DNA of 64,000 nt from assembly GCA_900079765.1 (NCBI GenBank), contig LT599017.1, positions 2,449,766 to 2,513,765 on the forward strand. Direction: 5' to 3'. The translations under genes were made by a program, and so were the position numbers. Source of the DNA: an uncultured Eubacteriales bacterium (lineage in GTDB: Bacteria; Bacillota; Clostridia; Oscillospirales; Oscillospiraceae). Below are positions 8,315 through 17,910 of the stretch, piece after piece (position 1 is the first letter of the stretch; every line of letters begins with the position of its first letter). Under the pieces are notes generated by a model. The model worked only from the letters and a program-made list of their open reading frames with translations. It made no database searches and was not told where the DNA came from.

Positions 8315-8414
8315 GTATTCTTTTTGCTTGCACAGTGCATTTTATAAAAAAGTGGCTGTTGAAAAAGCTCAGCTCGGACTGGGGTTCCCTCATAAATGAA
8401 ATTGTGGCGGGTAA

Positions 8415-8555
8415 TATATAATTCTGGAACGTAAAAGGACTGTCGTAGGAGACCACAAAGTAGTTGATATCCGCAAAAAATCGGCCTACTCCACCGGACA
8501 TAAGCGCAAGATGGCTCTACCCGGGCCGGATCTTTTGAGGGTGGATGAATACTGA
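8415..8555 (+). pseudogene. Possible C-terminal remnant of a VirD4/TraG-like coupling protein
   Basis: After a stop at 8412-8414 a frame of about 46 codons runs to TGA 8553-8555, directly at the transposon's left inverted repeat. It encodes VVDIRKKSAYSTGHKRKM then LPGPDLLRVDE, reminiscent of the C-terminus of conjugative coupling proteins (RKK-S-x-Y-S-T-G and a downstream L-M-x-x-D-E-I-L-R-L-D). It has no start, and the upstream part is absent. The match is weak. The rest of 8341-8677 contains the left end of the element and the leader of tnpV. Confidence 0.3.
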
Positions 8556-8598
8556 TAAAAAGACCGAGGGCAAATGCAATCCTCCAATAAGGATGTTT
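8556..8598 (+). repeat. Left terminal inverted repeat of the mobilisable element
   Basis: 16 bases TAAAAAGACCGAGGGC, 13 unmatched bases, then 14 bases CAATAAGGATGTTT. The same layout occurs inverted at 22927-22969. Confidence 0.88.
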
Positions 8599-8677
8599 AC
8601 GAAAATCATAATTGTTTAGCATACAGCCGAACGATTACCGATGAATTGTAAATAATCTTTATTGGAGGATTTGCTTT

Positions 8678-9028
8678 ATGGCAAAGTTTGAATTTGAATA
8701 CACAGAGATTGATGGGTTATTGTATCCCAACATCGAAATTGACGTAAAAATCATGCTTGACAACTTGGGTAAGTATGGTCGGCTTCGTCTGAATTACCTT
8801 CACGAACAAAAGCCGGGAATGTACAGGGAACTGCTTTTGACTGGCAAGCTGGCAGTGCACTGTGCAACGGTTGACGAGATTGCCTTTGAGATGGCAGAAC
8901 GTATTCGAGCCGATTACCTAAAATTGCACCCTATGCCGGAGGAAGATACAATGGAACGCATCCGTTTATCAGAATTGGCACAGGAACTCGCAGACGAGTG
9001 TGTGCTTCATGACTTGATTTGTGGCTAA
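8678..9028 (+). CDS. tnpV: TnpV-family transposon protein
   Basis: This 116-residue protein matches the TnpV family of Tn4451-type elements along its length: YTEIDGLLYPNIEI near the start, then LGKYGRLRLNYL, KPGMYRELLLTGKLAVHC, AERIRADYLKLHPMPEEDT, and a C-terminus rich in hydrophobic residues (ELADECVLHDLI). GGAGG lies nine bases upstream of the ATG. It is the first gene inside the left inverted repeat. The biochemical role of TnpV is not established; members travel with the large serine recombinase TnpX. A strong hairpin follows the stop codon. Confidence 0.88.
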   Translation: MAKFEFEYTEIDGLLYPNIEIDVKIMLDNLGKYGRLRLNYLHEQKPGMYRELLLTGKLAVHCATVDEIAFEMAERIRADYLKLHPMPEEDTMERIRLSELAQELADECVLHDLICG

Positions 9029-9031
9029 TCC

Positions 9032-9064
9032 AAAGTGCCCTGCCTGATTTTAACAGGGCACTTT
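9032..9064 (+). terminator. Hairpin terminator after tnpV
   Basis: AAAGTGCCCTG pairs perfectly with CAGGGCACTTT around an 11-base loop, three bases after the tnpV stop, and ends in TTTCCC. Confidence 0.75.
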
Positions 9065-9136
9065 CCCACATTATTGCAATACAGACATACCGTTTGCTAT
9101 AATCAAAGCTATAAGGTCGGAAAGGCTGGTGAGTGT

Positions 9137-9610
9137 ATGGAGAATTTGATTATCTCAGAATATCATGAAATTATTTTTGAGAAGATGAAAGCTGACAGAT
9201 TGCTGAAAGAAAACGGAAAGCCACCATTTCGGTCAAGGACCGATTTCTGCCGATATTGTGAGCGAATTATCCAAGATCGTGAATTGCAAATACTCCGCAC
9301 AGAGGTTATGGCCTTAGAGAAAACTGTTGACCGCTATCAGGAACGATTTAACATCGTCGGTTCCGTACATAAGGCGTTTTTTGAAGATACACCACACGGA
9401 AAAGCATATAAATATCTTCACATTGAACAGTTGCTTTTGGTGTTCAATCACACACCCATGAGGTTTATGGATTGGTTTTTAGAGCGATATTGCTATATGA
9501 AATTTTCAAAAGCTCTTCCGGATTATATGGACTATCTTCGTACAAATGGACTGGAAGCCTGTTTTAGTGACATTGCCCATGCTCTGTATCGCAGATTTAA
9601 TTTTGAATAA
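9137..9610 (+). CDS. Hypothetical protein in the mobilisable element
   Basis: A 157-residue, soluble, charged protein with no family I recognise. ATG 9137 is preferred over an upstream ATG at 9035 because the latter lies inside the tnpV terminator; GGTGAG precedes 9137. Visible features are a basic N-terminal part (residues 12-45) with RFCRYC-like cysteines in DFCRYCERI, a helical middle (QILRTEVMALEKTVDRYQERF) and an aromatic C-terminal half (MRFMDWFLERYCYMKF). The two close cysteines do not form an obvious metal site. Its position between tnpV and the surface-protein operon suggests an element-specific accessory function. Confidence 0.65.
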   Translation: MENLIISEYHEIIFEKMKADRLLKENGKPPFRSRTDFCRYCERIIQDRELQILRTEVMALEKTVDRYQERFNIVGSVHKAFFEDTPHGKAYKYLHIEQLLLVFNHTPMRFMDWFLERYCYMKFSKALPDYMDYLRTNGLEACFSDIAHALYRRFNFE

Positions 9611-9620
9611 TACTGGAATT

Positions 9621-9664
9621 GCAAAAGGCGCACAGGCTGAAATATCAACCTGTGCGCCTTTTGC
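9621..9664. terminator. Bidirectional terminator between convergent genes
   Basis: A perfect 16-bp stem (GCAAAAGGCGCACAGG and its complement) with a 12-base loop. A-rich and T-rich flanks on the two arms would stop both the rightward hypothetical gene and the leftward surface-protein operon. Confidence 0.85.
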
Positions 9665-9673
9665 GTGAATAGC

Positions 9674-12600
9674 TTATTTCGTTTTTCTCACGCCGTTTTC
9701 ATCGACCTCATATCCGTCGATTTTCGTACTCTTGGCAAGCTTGCCGTCGTCATAGAAATAATACCACTTTCTGTCAATCTGGAGCCACTTACCAAATACC
9801 ATGCTACCGTCTGCGGTGAAATAGTATGTCTCGCTTTCTCCGTTTGCGCCAAGGTTCCAAAAGCCTACCAGCATGATATTGCCAGAATAGAAACGCCAAT
9901 CGTTTCCATCCTTAACCCAGCCGGTTTTCAGAACACCGGTAGTTTCAAAGAAATACTTCACGCCATCAATGGTTTGTGTACCGGTAACGGCCTTGCCAGT
10001 CTTATAGTACAGGTACTGTCCGGCATCGTTTTTCGCCCAGCCCTGTGCGGTGGCAGGGTCAATGGTCTGCTTGATGTAACGGTGGAGCATGGAGCTGACC
10101 TCAGCACGGGTGGCGTTGGCCTTGGGGTTAAACTTGTTGTTTGCTTCGCCCATCATAATCCCTGCCTGCTGCATGGACATAACTGCTGTTTTGTAGGCGC
10201 TACCTATGCTGGAGGCGTCCGCGAATGTCGCGGCGGTGCGGGTCACAGGCAATGTATAGCCAGTGGCCTTTGCGTAGTTTGCGAAAATCACCGCGATCTC
10301 CTCACGAGTGACGGCACGGTCGGGTGCAAACTGGCTGTTGCCGATGCCCTGCACGACGCCCTTTTTGTACGCCCATTCGATATATGGACGGAAGGTGCTG
10401 TCTGTTTTTACATCGGTGAAGCTGTTTGTGGTGTATGCCTTGGTGTCCACACCCGCCAGCCTGCCGAGGGCCGTTACCAGCATTCCCCGTGACATGGCGG
10501 TGTCGGGGGCAAAGGTGGTTTCCGTTGTGCCGGAGAGAAGCCCACGGCCGACTACATAGTCAATACTGTCCGCCGCCCAATGCTTCGCCGTGTCGGTGAA
10601 TTTTGCGGATGGTGCCGTGTAGCCCACACCGTACACCGAGAAGTGATCGGTGGACAAAATCATACGTCTGCTGTTTGCATCATATGCGGAATCCGCAATT
10701 TGGTTAATCTTTTTGTCTGCTCCCACATATGCGCCATAGAGGTAACCGCCGAACTCATTTTTGCCGGGTTCCACTAAGATGCTAAGGGTGGAAGTGCCAG
10801 TTCCCAGCGAAGAGATATTGATTGTCTTGCCATCCTTTGTGGAACTTAGCATGATGTCAAATGCGTTCCGCAGGCCGGTTACTGTCGCTGGCTTCACGGT
10901 AATAGCAAGGTTACCGCCGCTTTGTGCCTGAAGCTGTTTAAGTGCCACTGTATCAAAGCTCATATTTACCGGCAGGCTGGATATGTTGAAGGATTTCACG
11001 TCAGCCTCCAACAGACGATTTAGGGCTTTGCGCTCCAAGGTAAGGGCAAAGCCGGTCGCACCGGAGGCGGTTACGGAAATATCTACACTGATGCCATTTG
11101 CGGTGTTGCTGTTAGTCTTAGCAGCTGCCAGTGCTTTTTCAATCGCCGTCTTTGCCATGCTGTCAGTAATAATCAGGGCTGCATTGCCGTTTGTCACTTG
11201 TGCGGTGGCATTTACACTGGCGATAGTGGGCTGGTTGGGCTGTGCCGTGGGAATAATAGTCGTATTGCGGGAATCGCTGCTGTCGCCTCCGCTGCTGGAG
11301 CGGTTGACGGCGTTAAAGGTGACATTGATGCCGGATACCTCTGTGTAAAGAAGCGTATCCTCCGGCACAAACCGGACTTCAAAGGTATTCGAGCCTGATA
11401 CGGCGGCGGCCGTTGGGTTGACCCATTCAAAGTGTCCGCTGACACTGGCTTCTCCTCCAGTCAATGCGATTTGTGACAAGGCTGTTCCGGTGTAAACCGT
11501 ACCGCTGACGGCTGGGGGCGTTGTAATGTCCGGAACCATTCGGACTATGGTAAAGGTCGCGGAGCCGGTGCTGCCTGCATAGCTGCCGGTGCCAATGATA
11601 TTGACGGCTGCGAAGGCTCCCACATTGGTGTTGTCCTCATAGGAATAATTGAAATGCACGCCCTCAGTCAAAACCGTGGTTCCATCCCTTACCTCCGGCG
11701 TAGGTGTAACGGCATTGCCTGTGTAAACCTGTGTTCCAACCGCATCCACCGTGAAGGTAATCACACGGGGATTGACAGTCACCTGAAAAGCAGCGTTTTT
11801 GGCGTTGTAATCATCATCTGCCGCCTTTATGACAGTGATGTTTACCTCCCCTGTACCGGTGGGAGTCAGCGTTGTTCCACTGATTTCGCCGGGGCCGCTG
11901 GTTACAGCATAGCTGACAGATCCAGTACCTGAGCCGCCGCTAATAAGCGTGGATAAATCCAGCGTTTCGCCGTAATTCATCGAACTATTCACACCGTTTA
12001 TATTTGCCTGTTCCGACTTTGTAAAGCTGTATGCCAGCACCGTGCTGGTTGCACTGTTATAGTTGCTGTCCCCACTGTATTCCACGGTAAAGCTGTAGTC
12101 ATTGGCCGCATTGGACGGGGTAAAAGTGGCGGTGTTGTTTGGCAGGGCTACGGCTTGTATGGTGTCTGTCCCCGCCTTAAAGGTCAGGGTTCCAGTCACA
12201 TTGGCAGGAAGCGCGACTGTCAGCGTTGCACTGCCGGGGCGGGACTGTGTTCCTGTGGGGCTGGCTTCCAGCGTCAGGATGGCCGTGGCTTTGTTCACTG
12301 TTACTACCACATCCGCCGTAAGCGTTACGTTTGTATAATCGTAATTCGCCGTGTCTGTCGGTGTATAAGTTACTGCAAAGGCATTTCCGCTTTGCGCCAC
12401 GGTGGGTGCGGTGGACGGAGCAGCCCATGCAAATGAACCATTTGCATCGGAGGTACTATTGAGCGTTGCGGCCGCCAGCGTTTGCCCGTAAGTAATCGCC
12501 GTTGCCGCGGTTGGGAACGTGATAGACGGAGCCGCTGCCTTTGCCACATTTACCGTAATATTACCGTTAGCGGCTTCGTAGTTGCCACTGGGGTCGGTAT

Positions 12601-15600
12601 AAGTAGCAGCGAAAATCTGTCCATTGCCTGCCGCCGTGATTGCCGTTGACGAGTCCTTCCACGCATAGTTTGCTGGCAGGGTAATATCCGCAAGTGTCAG
12701 CGTAGGTGAATAGGTAGCCGAAACGGCTTCTGTTAATGTGAAAGTACCGGATGCTTTGCTGATGGTGAAGTCTGCGGTAGCCGTTTTGGAATTAAAATTT
12801 GACGTAGTTGCCGACGTCCCCTGAACCGTGTAGCTTCCTACCGCTGTAGGCGCAACCGCAGTATAGGTGCTGTCGTCTGCGCCCTGGACCTTGTAGTGAT
12901 AGGACATTGTTCCCCCACTGATATTGACATCAGCATTTGGTGCAGGAGTTTGCCCATAGGGGATGTTGTCGCAGGAAATAACCAAGAGATTAGTTCCTTT
13001 GAGAATGTTAAAAAATCTTGCTCCGCTACTGCCCGCGTAATTCCCTATGCCAAGGACAGAAACCTTAGCGTCGCTTCCGACATTCGTATTGTCGCTGTAG
13101 CTATAAGTAAAATCCACGTTTTTTATCAGAACTGTGCTGCCAACCTTCACCTCCGGCTCCGGGTAAAAGCTGCAGCCGGTGTAGGTCTGATTCAGAATCG
13201 CCGCAATGGTAAAATCTGCATCGGATTTCGGGGAAATCGTAAAATCCGCCGTAGCTGTTGCTTCATTGTAATTTGCCGTTTCCGCCAAGGTGCTCCGCAC
13301 GGTATAGCTCCCCGCATTCACAGGTGCGTTAGCCGTGTAGAGGTCGTCAACTGCGCCCTGCACTTTATAGTCGTAAGTTACCGCACCGTCGCCGGTCTGG
13401 CTTGTAACCTGCGGGCTTAGCGTTTCTCCATAAGTAATATTGGCGCAGGAGATTGCCAGCGAACCGTTTGCCTTGACGATGGTATAGGTTACGCCGGTCT
13501 TTGTGCCTGTAAAGTTGCCCTTGCCAGAAAGGGTAACAGTCACCGTTCCGGCTTTTGTTCCCGCGCTTGTCCCGCTGTTGTCCGCGCTGGTAATGGAAAC
13601 GGTGTAATCCGTGTCTTTGACGAGCGTTTTACCGTCAAAGGTAACGGTTGGATAAACCGTTTCTCTGGTATAGGTATAGCCTGTTGTCTGCACGGCGGCA
13701 TACTGAATATCCCGCGTCGTCAGATACAATCCGCCGTCACTGTTCTGCATTGCAAGTCCTTTCAGTACGGGCAACTTGCCCTCTGCAAAAGTCCAGACGT
13801 TCCCATCCCACGCAGAGTCTTCCCAGTTGTCCGATGTGGTCCAGAAGCTTGCGCCGAACAGAGTGTCGGCGGTCACACCCGTGCCATTATATAAATTACT
13901 ACCATTGCTTATGCAGTCCATGCCGGTGTACGCATAGTTTTTGGCAAGGGTGCTGTTGTCATAATACCCCACTATGCGCCCCACATCGTGTGTACCACTG
14001 ACTGTGGGGTTCAACGCCGCGCAGTTTTGCAGCAGCGAGGATCTAACAAACCCTGCCACACCTCCGACATAGCTGCTTGTGCCTCTGATACTGCCTGTTG
14101 CATAGCAGTTTTTCACCGTGCCACCGTTTTCAGCAATTCCTGCCACGCCGCCGACATAGCTGTTGCCGTTAACGTCGCCGGTTGCGTAACAATTCTGCAC
14201 CGTACCTACAACCATACCTGCCACGCCGCCGACATACCAATTGCCGGAGACACTGCTGGTTGCATAGCAATTTTGCATTGTATCGTAAACATGGCCTGCC
14301 ACGCCGCCGACATAGTAGTTGCCGCTAACGTCGCCGGTTGCGTAACAATTCTGCACCGTACCTACAACTATACCCGCCACGCCGCCGACATACCAATTGC
14401 CGGTGACACTGACATCGGTGACTCCCAAATTTTCCACTGTGCCGTCGATACCGACGTAACCGAACAGACCCTTATAAAGCGCAGCGCTGTAGCCGATGGT
14501 TAGCCCGGTGATTTTGCTGCCGTTGCCGTCAAAATTGCCGTTGAAACGGTAGGAGTCGTTGCCGATAGGTACCCACCCCTCACCTCCTGCATATCCGGAG
14601 AGGTCAAGGTCGTTTTGCAGCGCAAAATGCTTGCCTGAGAAGTCATTCCCGCCGTTTACCAGGCTTGCCAGTCTTGCCAGCTGCTCAGCTGTGCTGATTT
14701 TGTAAGGGTTGCTGTTGCTGCCTTCTCCATCAAAAGGAATAGTCGAGGATTCCGTCAAGTGCAGAGGAAGCGCAACTGCGGCAGCGAAGCCGGGGAGCTT
14801 CTCTACTTCTATCTTTTTCCAAATGCTTGTATCCCATGCTTCTGTAAAGCCGGAGGTAGTCGTCCAGAAGCCTGAAGTGCGAATTTCACCGGCACTTTTA
14901 CCTGCGCCGTTTTTATCTGACAGTGTGCCGCCGGATACTATACTGCCACTGACTGTCATGCCGCTAAAGGCAATGTTTCCGGAAAGGCCTGTGAGACCAT
15001 AACCAGCCACGCGTCCGGCATTTGATGTGCCGCTGACACTGGGATTCAGCGCAGCGCAGTTTTTCACCGTGCTTGAATACTCCGCCAGCCCTGCCACACC
15101 CCCTGCATAATCACCGGCGGAGACAATGGCGGTGCTGTAGCAGTGATCCACCTTGCCGCCTGCATCAGTACTGTAGGGTAGAGAGCCTGCAATACCGCCC
15201 GCATAGTCACCTGTCGCGATAATACTGCCGGTAACATAGCAGTTTTGCACGGTGCCTGTACTTCCGCCCGCTATGCCGCCCACGTTTTTTTTGCCGGTAA
15301 TTTTTGCGTTTTCCACGCCCAGCTTTTGCACGACACCGCCATTCCCAACATAGCCGAACAAGCCCTGATAAGCCGAACTGCTGCGGTTAATGGTTAGTTC
15401 TGTAATTTTCTTACCGTTGCCGTTAAAGTTGCCGGTGAAAGGATGGTCCTTATTTCCAATGGGTGTCCAACCTCCAACCTCCGCATAGGCAGAAAGATTA
15501 AGGTCGTTTTCCAGCTGAAAATACGTGTCGGAGAAGCTGTTCCCGCCGTTTACCAAGCCCGCCAGCTTTGCCAGCTGCTCCGGTGTGCTGATTTTGTAAG

Positions 15601-17521
15601 GGTTGCCGCTTGTGCCATCGCCATCAAAGGGACTCCCAGAGGATTCCGTCAAGTGCAGAGGAAGCGCAACCGCGGCAGCAAAGCCGGGGAGTTTATCGGC
15701 CGCTATCTGCCAAATTCCTGTATCCCATGCTTCTGTAAAGCCGGAGGTAGTCGTCCAGAAGCCTGAAGCGCGAATTTCACTGGCACTTTTACCTGCGCCG
15801 TCTTTATCTAACAGTGTGCCGCCGGATACTATACTGCCGTTGACCGTCATGCCGCTAAAGGCTGTGTTTCCCTCGAGATTTCCGTTGTACCCCTTATTTC
15901 CTACCACTCGGCCTGTCACGTTGCCCCCACTGATGCTTGGATTCAGCGCAGCGCAGTTTTTCACCGTACCACCGGTTACAGATCCGGCTATTCCCCCTAT
16001 ATACATGCCTGTGCTTGTGATACCAGAGGCGCTGTAGCAATTCTTCACGGTTCCGCCGGTTACATATCCCGCAATTCCGCCTGTATATTGGCCGCCCTCA
16101 ATACTGCCAGAAGAATAGCAGTTTTCTATTGTAACGTTATTGGTAACTCCCGCTATGCCGCCCACGTACTCGGATGCGCTTGTGACGTTGCCGCTAACAT
16201 AACAGTTTTTTATTAGACCGGAAGCGACAGTACCCGTTATCCCGCCGGTATATTGACCACCGGTAATCGCTACATTTTCCAAACCGAGGTTCTGTACTGT
16301 TCCGCCATTCATAATACGACCAAACAAACCTTGATAGGACGTACTTTCGCGGCTGATGACAAGCCCGGTAATTTTATTGCCGCCCCCGTCAAAGCTGCCT
16401 TTAAAGGGATTTCCCTCCCTGCCAATAGGTGTCCAGCCTTCACCGCCTGCATAGTCGGAAAGGTCAATGTCATTTTGCAGCTTCAGATAAACCGTGGTAT
16501 TCGAATTATTAAATAAAAAGCTTTCCAGACTTCCTTGGTTCACCAATTCAGCAATTTCGTCAAGCTGTGCCGCCGTGGTGATTTCCAGCGGACTTGTGTT
16601 CGTACCGCCCCCGATCATGCGCATAATCCCAACGGTGCGACGCACCGTTTCAGGGATGAATATGGTGATGCGCGGCAACTCCAGATCGTCAGCCAGAGAA
16701 TAGCCCTCGCCCAAGATGGCAGTAAACACATACAGGCCCCGTACTGGGTATTCCGCGTCGTAGTCCTGCTCCGTTTCCCATGTTACGGGGATTTCTGCCG
16801 CTTCACCCGCTACCGTGCCGCTTATGCTTTTCGGAAATTCCGGTGCGGTGGTGTTTTGCCAGCGAGTATCGTCGGTCAGCTCGTCAAAGGCCGTCACCGT
16901 ACCGGTAACAGCCGCCGTACCCACCGTGACGGTGATGGTCGGACTTTCCACGCCGTCCGCAAGGGTAAGCCCCTTCGGCAATTTGAGTATGAATAGATAT
17001 GTACCCATAGTTTCGCCGTCATACTCTGGCTCCGCCGCCCATGTCACCGAAACTTCAAGCTCTGTTGCATCTTCATCTGTTCCGTCTCCGTCAGCTGCGT
17101 TTTCTCCGCGGGGAACAGACTGCACCGGTTCCACAGTTCCCTCCGCTGAAATTGCGGAGCCGGTGGTCGCCGTGATTTTCTGTGCGGAGGATTCTGTCGC
17201 CAAATCGGGTGTATCACCCTGTTCAACCGGTTCCGATTCGCCCGAATCCTGCACAGATTCTTCCTGGTCTGTATCCTCTGCGCTTGCTTCTGTTCGTACC
17301 GTAGCCGTCAGCGTTTCCGGCAAATCCAAATCCTCAATGGGTGTACCGAGAGCCTTGTTTTGGCTTGCCGTTTCCTCTGGCAAGACTTCAAAAGCGATAA
17401 TTTCTCCGCTTGTGATGATAGAATCGTCAGCCGCCACAGCAGTCATTGGCGTTGTACCCAGCGTCATAACTGCCGCTAAAAGCAGCGCCGTGATACGCCG
17501 CATTGGTTTTTCTTTGTGCAT
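9674..17521 (-). CDS. Giant secreted surface protein: GLUG, MBG/Ig-like, SLH and cell-wall-binding repeats
   Basis: This 2615-residue predicted adhesin-type protein begins with a signal peptide (1-30, ending TAVA-AD). About 30-290 is acidic and low in complexity, followed by two Ig-like strands. Three large GLUG modules (about 300-620, 625-920 and 920-1260) carry many GGIAG/GGVAG turns and NCYATGDV-type repeats. Repeated MBG/Ig-like domains span about 1260-2070 (YTGNAVTPTPEV, NVGAFAAV, YAGSTGS). A unique linker follows, then three SLH repeats (about 2300-2480). The C-terminus is four tryptophan/tyrosine-rich cell-wall-binding repeats (GWVKDGNDWRFY, GKWLQIDRKWYYF). ATG 17521 follows GAGGAGG and opens the signal peptide; the frame is open upstream but that part overlaps the zinc-ribbon gene. 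It lies 25 bases after that gene. Confidence 0.9.
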   Translation of the reverse strand: MHKEKPMRRITALLLAAVMTLGTTPMTAVAADDSIITSGEIIAFEVLPEETASQNKALGTPIEDLDLPETLTATVRTEASAEDTDQEESVQDSGESEPVEQGDTPDLATESSAQKITATTGSAISAEGTVEPVQSVPRGENAADGDGTDEDATELEVSVTWAAEPEYDGETMGTYLFILKLPKGLTLADGVESPTITVTVGTAAVTGTVTAFDELTDDTRWQNTTAPEFPKSISGTVAGEAAEIPVTWETEQDYDAEYPVRGLYVFTAILGEGYSLADDLELPRITIFIPETVRRTVGIMRMIGGGTNTSPLEITTAAQLDEIAELVNQGSLESFLFNNSNTTVYLKLQNDIDLSDYAGGEGWTPIGREGNPFKGSFDGGGNKITGLVISRESTSYQGLFGRIMNGGTVQNLGLENVAITGGQYTGGITGTVASGLIKNCYVSGNVTSASEYVGGIAGVTNNVTIENCYSSGSIEGGQYTGGIAGYVTGGTVKNCYSASGITSTGMYIGGIAGSVTGGTVKNCAALNPSISGGNVTGRVVGNKGYNGNLEGNTAFSGMTVNGSIVSGGTLLDKDGAGKSASEIRASGFWTTTSGFTEAWDTGIWQIAADKLPGFAAAVALPLHLTESSGSPFDGDGTSGNPYKISTPEQLAKLAGLVNGGNSFSDTYFQLENDLNLSAYAEVGGWTPIGNKDHPFTGNFNGNGKKITELTINRSSSAYQGLFGYVGNGGVVQKLGVENAKITGKKNVGGIAGGSTGTVQNCYVTGSIIATGDYAGGIAGSLPYSTDAGGKVDHCYSTAIVSAGDYAGGVAGLAEYSSTVKNCAALNPSVSGTSNAGRVAGYGLTGLSGNIAFSGMTVSGSIVSGGTLSDKNGAGKSAGEIRTSGFWTTTSGFTEAWDTSIWKKIEVEKLPGFAAAVALPLHLTESSTIPFDGEGSNSNPYKISTAEQLARLASLVNGGNDFSGKHFALQNDLDLSGYAGGEGWVPIGNDSYRFNGNFDGNGSKITGLTIGYSAALYKGLFGYVGIDGTVENLGVTDVSVTGNWYVGGVAGIVVGTVQNCYATGDVSGNYYVGGVAGHVYDTMQNCYATSSVSGNWYVGGVAGMVVGTVQNCYATGDVNGNSYVGGVAGIAENGGTVKNCYATGSIRGTSSYVGGVAGFVRSSLLQNCAALNPTVSGTHDVGRIVGYYDNSTLAKNYAYTGMDCISNGSNLYNGTGVTADTLFGASFWTTSDNWEDSAWDGNVWTFAEGKLPVLKGLAMQNSDGGLYLTTRDIQYAAVQTTGYTYTRETVYPTVTFDGKTLVKDTDYTVSITSADNSGTSAGTKAGTVTVTLSGKGNFTGTKTGVTYTIVKANGSLAISCANITYGETLSPQVTSQTGDGAVTYDYKVQGAVDDLYTANAPVNAGSYTVRSTLAETANYNEATATADFTISPKSDADFTIAAILNQTYTGCSFYPEPEVKVGSTVLIKNVDFTYSYSDNTNVGSDAKVSVLGIGNYAGSSGARFFNILKGTNLLVISCDNIPYGQTPAPNADVNISGGTMSYHYKVQGADDSTYTAVAPTAVGSYTVQGTSATTSNFNSKTATADFTISKASGTFTLTEAVSATYSPTLTLADITLPANYAWKDSSTAITAAGNGQIFAATYTDPSGNYEAANGNITVNVAKAAAPSITFPTAATAITYGQTLAAATLNSTSDANGSFAWAAPSTAPTVAQSGNAFAVTYTPTDTANYDYTNVTLTADVVVTVNKATAILTLEASPTGTQSRPGSATLTVALPANVTGTLTFKAGTDTIQAVALPNNTATFTPSNAANDYSFTVEYSGDSNYNSATSTVLAYSFTKSEQANINGVNSSMNYGETLDLSTLISGGSGTGSVSYAVTSGPGEISGTTLTPTGTGEVNITVIKAADDDYNAKNAAFQVTVNPRVITFTVDAVGTQVYTGNAVTPTPEVRDGTTVLTEGVHFNYSYEDNTNVGAFAAVNIIGTGSYAGSTGSATFTIVRMVPDITTPPAVSGTVYTGTALSQIALTGGEASVSGHFEWVNPTAAAVSGSNTFEVRFVPEDTLLYTEVSGINVTFNAVNRSSSGGDSSDSRNTTIIPTAQPNQPTIASVNATAQVTNGNAALIITDSMAKTAIEKALAAAKTNSNTANGISVDISVTASGATGFALTLERKALNRLLEADVKSFNISSLPVNMSFDTVALKQLQAQSGGNLAITVKPATVTGLRNAFDIMLSSTKDGKTINISSLGTGTSTLSILVEPGKNEFGGYLYGAYVGADKKINQIADSAYDANSRRMILSTDHFSVYGVGYTAPSAKFTDTAKHWAADSIDYVVGRGLLSGTTETTFAPDTAMSRGMLVTALGRLAGVDTKAYTTNSFTDVKTDSTFRPYIEWAYKKGVVQGIGNSQFAPDRAVTREEIAVIFANYAKATGYTLPVTRTAATFADASSIGSAYKTAVMSMQQAGIMMGEANNKFNPKANATRAEVSSMLHRYIKQTIDPATAQGWAKNDAGQYLYYKTGKAVTGTQTIDGVKYFFETTGVLKTGWVKDGNDWRFYSGNIMLVGFWNLGANGESETYYFTADGSMVFGKWLQIDRKWYYFYDDGKLAKSTKIDGYEVDENGVRKTK

Positions 17522-17546
17522 ATAACATCCCTCCTCGTAATTTTTT

Positions 17547-17858
17547 TTAATTGTCATGCACCTGCTCGGGAACAGGCTTTGCCGCCTGCCTGCGTGGGCG
17601 TTCCCTTGCCTTGGCGCGGCTCTGCTGCTTTTCCATAAGCCGCCGCCGGTTGCATTCCGGACAGCCGGTTCCCTTGGAGCGGGAAACCGCCATGGTCTGC
17701 CACGAATATCCACAGACCTCGCATTTCCACCAGATGAGCCTGCTGCTGGTTTTGCCTACATTGTGGGGCGTATTTTCGCCGTTTTTCACGGTATCCCACT
17801 GCTCCAGCAGCCATTCCCGCCCGGTGGAAACACAATGCTGGTAAAAGCTGATTTTCAT
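17547..17858 (-). CDS. Small zinc-ribbon protein
   Basis: This 103-residue protein contains a treble-clef/zinc-ribbon module: WWKCEVCGYSWQT and, 20 residues on, GCPECNRRR, giving two Cys-x2-Cys pairs. WLLEQWD followed by N-x-x-T-P resembles the start of the probable zinc-ribbon family (DUF4379-like) repeats, which usually occur in tandem; only one is present here. The C-terminal 30 residues are very basic, suggesting nucleic-acid binding. ATG 17858 follows AGGAGG. It is the first gene of the operon with the surface protein, directly behind the MerR-type promoter. Function unknown. Confidence 0.75.
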   Translation of the reverse strand: MKISFYQHCVSTGREWLLEQWDTVKNGENTPHNVGKTSSRLIWWKCEVCGYSWQTMAVSRSKGTGCPECNRRRLMEKQQSRAKARERPRRQAAKPVPEQVHDN

Positions 17859-17910
17859 TTTCACCCTCCTTCGTGTCGCATTCTGTATCATTTTGTGGTA
17901 TGATAGCTTC

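Noticed and set aside
8311-8622. Two overlapping minus-strand frames upstream of the Rrf2 gene
   Set aside because: No recognisable motifs or ribosome-binding site, and one runs through the transposon's inverted repeat and the Rrf2 promoter region.
9674-17521. Many short repeats in the surface-protein gene that might suggest a CRISPR array
   Set aside because: They are in-frame protein repeats (GLUG and MBG) without constant spacing or unique spacers.
17522-17713. 64-codon upstream extension of the giant surface protein
   Set aside because: It would overlap the zinc-ribbon gene, lacks a ribosome-binding site, and would bury the signal peptide.
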